Shown: piece by piece, positions 60,436 to 64,000 of the stretch
Position numbering within the stretch: position 1 is the first letter of the stretch
Layout: each line of letters begins with the position of its first letter
Assembly (NCBI RefSeq): GCF_000743525.1
Contig: NZ_JQGK01000015.1
Coordinates: 30,422 to 94,421 of the forward strand
Direction of reading: 5' to 3'
From: Sulfurospirillum sp. SCADC
GTDB lineage: Bacteria; Campylobacterota; Campylobacteria; Campylobacterales; Sulfurospirillaceae
DNA length: 64,000 nt
Notes under the pieces: model-generated
The model's database searches: none
What the model was told of the DNA's origin: nothing
What the model saw: only the letters and a program-made list of their open reading frames with translations
Position numbers and translations under genes: made by a program

Positions 60436-61829
60436 TCAATATCATCCTTAGCATTTTTCACTTGCCATCGCAGGCTCTTATATCGCAAACGATTGCGAAG
60501 GCGTTTGACTTTATCAATATCTTTCATATCGATGCTGATGGAAGTATCATCAAGGTCATTTCCTTTGCCAATTGTGATATTATCCGCCTTGTTCAATGCC
60601 AATTTTTGAGACTGAAACACACTGCGATGTCCCGTAATCAAAAAGGCGATCACCACGCTCAGTGCCGCGTAATTTGCCATATGCACGCCAAATAGCTCCA
60701 CCGCCATAATGATCGAAGCGATGGGAGAGTTGGTCGTTCCTGCAAGCACGCTTACAAATCCCAGTGCTGCAAAAAGTGCGATGTGATCGCCCGTAAGATG
60801 CCCAAAGACAACACCACTCGTCGCGCCCACGTAAAAAACAGGGGTGATAATACCTCCGCTGCCACCCGAGCCCAGCGTTATCGCGGTAAAAATGGTTTTG
60901 AAAATGAAGTCGTACCAGTGAACATTATCGGAGATGAGCGTACTTGGGCTAAGGGCATCACGAATCGTTCCAAGCCCAAGCCCTAGATAACTCTCCGAGA
61001 GAAAATAGGAGACAATGACCATCACCAATCCTGCAACAAAGGCTTTTAAATAGCGATTGTACGGAATCGTTCTAATCCCTATTTCTATTTTATTGACCGC
61101 GGTGATAAACAGGTCTGAGACAATGCCAAAGAAAACACCGGCAATAACCACTTGCCCAATCAATCCAAAATCCAAATTAAACGCGCGGTACATATTGATG
61201 TCATAATAGTGATACGTCACACCCAAAAACTGCGCGGTGGTAAACGCGGCAAATCCTGCGATAAACGAAGGCAGCAAAACATCGTACATAATCACACCGA
61301 TAATAAGCACTTCAATCCCAAAAATAGCCCCGGCAATAGGCGTGCCAAACACCGAAGCAAACCCTGCGCTGATACCGCAAATGACCAGTTTTTTACGATC
61401 GGACCTGGAGAATTTGAGCAGTGTTGCCACAAACGAAGCCGCTCCTGCACCGATTTGCGCACCTGGTCCCTCTTTTCCGACCGAACCGCCTGAAAAGATC
61501 GTCAACACCGTAGCAACCAGTTTGACAGGAATGACTTTGGCATTGATGTAGCCATCGCGCTTATGCACCGCTTCAATGACTTTTTCCGTGCCATGTCCCG
61601 TTGCGTTTTGGTCAAACGTTCGCACGATCCACGTCGTCAGCATCAACGCAAACGGAAGGGTAAAATAAAAGGGAAAAGGGAGCAAACTCCGCGTCTGCTC
61701 TGCGGTAGAGAGGATGTTAAGAAAGACGGAAATCAGTCCGCCTATCATAATGCCAACGGCTGAAGAGAGAAATAACCATTTGGAAACGCTAAAGAAGATC
61801 ACCGTCTGTTCAACGACATGTTTATTCAT
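60432..61829 (-). CDS. ClC-family chloride channel or transporter
   Basis: Membrane protein of 465 residues with the ClC layout of about 18 partly inserted helices. It has the signature GKEGPGAQIGAG and the late GSGGSGGIITPVFYVGA loop in place of GxFxP. ClC proteins exchange chloride or fluoride for protons. The N-terminal GTEKVIEA replaces the GSGIP selectivity motif, so the ion specificity is uncertain. Only a weak AAAGAG lies before the ATG. Confidence 0.88.
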   Translation of the reverse strand: MNKHVVEQTVIFFSVSKWLFLSSAVGIMIGGLISVFLNILSTAEQTRSLLPFPFYFTLPFALMLTTWIVRTFDQNATGHGTEKVIEAVHKRDGYINAKVIPVKLVATVLTIFSGGSVGKEGPGAQIGAGAASFVATLLKFSRSDRKKLVICGISAGFASVFGTPIAGAIFGIEVLIIGVIMYDVLLPSFIAGFAAFTTAQFLGVTYHYYDINMYRAFNLDFGLIGQVVIAGVFFGIVSDLFITAVNKIEIGIRTIPYNRYLKAFVAGLVMVIVSYFLSESYLGLGLGTIRDALSPSTLISDNVHWYDFIFKTIFTAITLGSGGSGGIITPVFYVGATSGVVFGHLTGDHIALFAALGFVSVLAGTTNSPIASIIMAVELFGVHMANYAALSVVIAFLITGHRSVFQSQKLALNKADNITIGKGNDLDDTSISIDMKDIDKVKRLRNRLRYKSLRWQVKNAKDDIE

Positions 61830-61871
61830 AAAAACTCTTTAAATTTTGGGCTTGTTACTATTTTTTATAAC

Positions 61872-61946
61872 GTCTCTTTGGCAAAGCCAAAGAGACTACG
61901 CTAGCCACTTTGGCGCTAAAGCTTGCCTCTTTCGAGGCAGAAAACT
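61872..61946 (+). repeat. Dispersed hairpin repeat, copy D
   Basis: Begins with a perfect 11-bp hairpin (GTCTCTTTGGC, AAA, GCCAAAGAGAC, 61872-61896) that runs into ACTACGCTAGCC, then TTTGGCGCTAAAGCTTGCCT and CTTTCGAGGCAGAAAAC. The second part matches copy C in reverse orientation. It fills the gap between purT and the ClC gene. Confidence 0.7.
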
Positions 61947-61988
61947 ATTATAACCCTCTTTTGTAAATTTTTTATAAATATTTAAACA

Positions 61989-63149
61989 TTATCCGATGAT
62001 CGACGCAATAATCTCTTTAGCCCTTCGCTTCGCCGCTTCGACTTCATCCAAAACAAGCGCCACCGCCATGCGTCGTCCCACATGGCTCACAGGTTTTCCA
62101 AAAATACGCACAAAGGAGTTTTTGCAAAATGCACTCTCAGGAATGGTCAGTGTCGGCACATGCTCTTCGTTTGAGCTTTTAAACGCCCCACTCGCACCTG
62201 AGCCATAAAAGGTAAAGTCCAGTGGCAAGCCCAAAACCGCTCTTACATGTAACGCAAATTCGCTCTGGCTTTGCGTAATCATCGTGACCATTCCTGTGTC
62301 GTGTGGACGAGGGCTGAGCTCACTAAAATAGACCTCATCGTCTTTGACAAAAAACTCCACACCAAAGAGCCCTCGACCACCCAAACCGTCCGTCACCGCT
62401 TTTGCCATCATCTGCGCTTTGGTTAACACTTCAGGTTTCATCGGTACAGGTTGCCAACTGAGCACATAGTCGCCATTTTCTTGAATATGCCCAATCGGCT
62501 CACAAAAGACCGTCTCTTTGCCATTGCGCACCGTCAAAAGCGTGATCTCATAATCAAACGGCACAAATGCCTCAACGATCAACTCGCTTGCATCACCGCG
62601 TGCTTCTTTGGCGATCTCCCACGACTTTTGGATGTCCGAAACACTACGGATCACACTTTGACCATGACCGGATGAGCTCATCACCGGTTTCACCACGCAC
62701 GGAATGCCCAGTATTTTCGTCGCTTCGTGCAGCGCTTCGAGCGTTTTCACAAAAACGTAACCACTGGTTTTGAGGCCCAACGTTTCGGCAGCAAATTCAC
62801 GAATATTTTTACGATTCATCGTCTTTTTCACTGCGTCCGCATTCGGGATGACGCAAAAGCCCTCTTTCTCCGCTTCGATGAGTGCGTCAATGCTAAGGGC
62901 TTCCACTTCTGGCAAAATGTAAGTCGGCTTCTCACGACGTATCACCTCCAAAAGCTCCTCTTTATTTTTCATGTTGATTACATAGCTTTTATTGGCAACC
63001 AAATGTGCAGGTGCTTGAGGATACGAATCAACCGCTACGGTTTCAATGCCTAAACGCGTGGCTTCAATGACCACTTCTTTGCCAAGCTCGCCACTTCCTA
63101 CGAGCATGATTTTGGTACTGTTACTTTTAAGGGGAGTTGTAAAGTGCAT
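61989..63149 (-). CDS. purT: Formate-dependent GAR transformylase
   Basis: PurT (386 residues) makes formyl-GAR from GAR, formate and ATP in purine synthesis, without folate. It has an ATP-grasp fold: the N-terminal [16 protein letters not shown], the glycine-rich [12 protein letters not shown] and the metal-binding [32 protein letters not shown] precedes the ATG. A palindrome copy (62242-62253) is read as Leu-His-Val-Arg. Confidence 0.95.
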   Translation of the reverse strand: MHFTTPLKSNSTKIMLVGSGELGKEVVIEATRLGIETVAVDSYPQAPAHLVANKSYVINMKNKEELLEVIRREKPTYILPEVEALSIDALIEAEKEGFCVIPNADAVKKTMNRKNIREFAAETLGLKTSGYVFVKTLEALHEATKILGIPCVVKPVMSSSGHGQSVIRSVSDIQKSWEIAKEARGDASELIVEAFVPFDYEITLLTVRNGKETVFCEPIGHIQENGDYVLSWQPVPMKPEVLTKAQMMAKAVTDGLGGRGLFGVEFFVKDDEVYFSELSPRPHDTGMVTMITQSQSEFALHVRAVLGLPLDFTFYGSGASGAFKSSNEEHVPTLTIPESAFCKNSFVRIFGKPVSHVGRRMAVALVLDEVEAAKRRAKEIIASIIG

Positions 63150-63252
63150 GATGTCCTCTTTGCGTTAGTTTAAGCCATTTTACACAAAAGTGGTTTAAGA
63201 AATGAAAGCGTTTTAAAATTTTAGAACACTTGATTGGATATACTTTTACGAT

Positions 63253-63264
63253 CTTACATGTAAA
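63253..63264. repeat. CTTACATGTAAA palindrome supplying a ribosome binding site
   Basis: An intact 10-base core whose right arm runs into GG, giving AAAGG six bases before the GTG of the small membrane ORF. Confidence 0.8.
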
Positions 63265-63272
63265 GGTTTTTC

Positions 63273-63401
63273 GTGGAAATTTTTGGAAGTATCCTTGCTA
63301 TCGTCGTACTTCTTAGTTTTTTGTGGCTTCTTATGCAACCTCGAAAACAACCAAAATCCAAAGAGCAAAGACCAAAAGAGATATACCAAATTTACCAATA
63401 A
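63273..63401 (+). CDS. 42-residue single-helix membrane protein
   Basis: Short ORF starting at GTG 63273 with AAGG six bases upstream. It encodes one hydrophobic helix (GSILAIVVLLSFLWLLM) followed by a basic, hydrophilic tail (QPRKQPKSKEQRPKE). The pattern is that of a small inner membrane protein with a cytosolic tail. It is short enough to be chance, but the ribosome binding site, clean helix and tail favour a real gene. Confidence 0.5.
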   Translation: MEIFGSILAIVVLLSFLWLLMQPRKQPKSKEQRPKEIYQIYQ

Positions 63402-63423
63402 AGACTACAAATAACCCAAATTG

Positions 63424-64000
63424 CTAGTTAAATACTAGCTTTTGTTTATCCTGAGGAAGCTTTAAAAAACAGTCAATGCTGTAAGCTGTCAGGAAAAGCT
63501 TGAGCTTTGTTAAAAAGCCACCAATACTTGTTGCCTTAATCACTTTGCCAAACTTAGCGGTTATCATAGAAAAGGCAGTTTCAACGCCTTTTCTGATTCT
63601 ACGCTTGGCATAATAGTCTTTGGTATTTTCTCGTTGCCTATTGTTGCGCTGTAAAGGGGATAAATCAATACCAAATGATGCCAAAAATAATGTCAGCTTT
63701 GATGAAACATATCCTTTATCGCCTATAGCTAAAGAGTGGGAAGGACGTTGTGGCAATAATTTGTATGCTGCTTTGACATCATGCATGGATCCATGTGAAA
63801 TATAACATCTCACAGGTGATTTATCAGTTGTCACCACCATATGCACTTTAAGACCATAAAAAAATTTACACGTTGAAGCATTAAAACCTTTCAATTCAGG
63901 TGCTCTCCATAAATGGCATCGTTTTTCTCGTGTTATTTGGCACAATTCTACCGGAAAAGAATCGACTGAATAAATCTGTGAACCTTCTAGTTTTATGAAT
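63424..64000 (-). mobile_element. IS982-family transposase, 5' part beyond the window
   Basis: The frame is open from the window edge to a stop at 63424. DDE transposase features of the IS982 type are visible: YSVDSFPVELC (first Asp), KFFYGLKVHMVVTTDKSPV, IGDKGYVSSK (second Asp), YYAKRRIRKGVETAFSMIT (Glu) and a C-terminal FLTAYSI. The element's end is probably near 63413-63426 (ACCCAAATTGCTAG), but the matching end is outside the window, so the inverted repeats cannot be compared. Confidence 0.82.

Noticed and set aside
1..64000. CRISPR array, prophage, rRNA or tRNA genes
   Set aside because: No regularly spaced direct repeats, phage gene blocks, rRNA segments or cloverleaf-forming sequences were found on reading both strands.
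1..64000. TTTACATGTAAA as an ordinary Rho-independent terminator
   Set aside because: The 12-mer has no loop and can form at most a four-base-pair stem with a CATG loop. T-runs are mostly absent, and 16 copies lie inside genes, so termination alone cannot explain the family.

Overview
The window looks like a chromosomal segment of a Campylobacterota (epsilonproteobacterial) organism, most like Sulfurospirillum. This is inferred from the gene set: a single-chain pyruvate:ferredoxin oxidoreductase, LuxS, a dimeric MazG-type dUTPase, the SstT and NptA transporters, an orphan histidine kinase with an HQWRQPL box, and AT-rich promoters with good TATAAT boxes and weak -35 boxes. I see no rRNA, tRNA, CRISPR array or prophage. 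One IS982-type transposase is cut by the right edge.

Layout. 1-4.9 kb: a partial PilZ-like gene, a PiT phosphate transporter, an RhlE-type helicase, a YaiI-family protein and a sensor-only membrane protein. 5.1-9.5 kb: pstSCAB, read leftward. 9.7-13.4 kb: a DODA-type dioxygenase, a badly damaged chemoreceptor gene and a DUF4143-type ATPase. 13.4-18.1 kb: an OlsF-like ornithine-lipid acyltransferase divergent from phoU-phoB-phoR. 18.1-22.1 kb: a thioesterase, an iron-permease-like protein, an HxlR/cupin/reductase redox cluster and an orphan histidine kinase. 22.1-26.1 kb: queuosine precursor genes queC, queE and queD, with an AT-rich type II restriction-modification pair lying between queE and queD. 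26.2-29.8 kb: dUTPase, then a PhoH2 / LpxH-like / patatin operon. 30-39.4 kb: an AraC-type gene broken by one amber codon, two MFS transporters and a complete RND efflux system. 39.5-46.1 kb: hemerythrin, rhodanese, SstT, LuxS, a Na/Pi transporter and two unknown small genes. 46.1-48 kb: the collapsed remains of an ECF sigma factor/TonB receptor locus, a small zinc-ribbon-like protein and an exported superoxide dismutase. 48-56.8 kb: PFOR, a HAD phosphatase, DUF4197, MscS, OmpA and a peptide-binding protein. 57-64 kb: GNAT, Tag glycosylase, YjbR, alcohol dehydrogenase, DUF523, ClC, PurT, a tiny membrane ORF and the transposase.

Two genome-scale signals stand out. (1) The palindrome TTTACATGTAAA, or its 10-base core TTACATGTAA, occurs 37 times by my hand count, where well under one is expected. 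Twenty-one copies are between genes, often exactly between convergent genes. Sixteen are inside genes, almost always read as Leu-His-Val. (2) A phosphate regulon can be read directly from the DNA. The promoters of pstS, phoU and the olsF-like gene, and more weakly phoH2, share a box close to GTTACCANNTTGTAAT placed exactly 10 bases upstream of a TATAAT-type -10 box. The same box lies in reverse orientation downstream of the likely pit promoter, as if to repress it.

A third family of dispersed hairpin repeats, marked by ACTACGCTARC, occurs at four intergenic sites. Several loci are decaying (chemoreceptor, AraC regulator, FecI/TonB receptor), which suggests recent loss of some sensing and iron-uptake functions. 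Coordinates of short motifs were counted by hand and checked against neighbouring start and stop codons.
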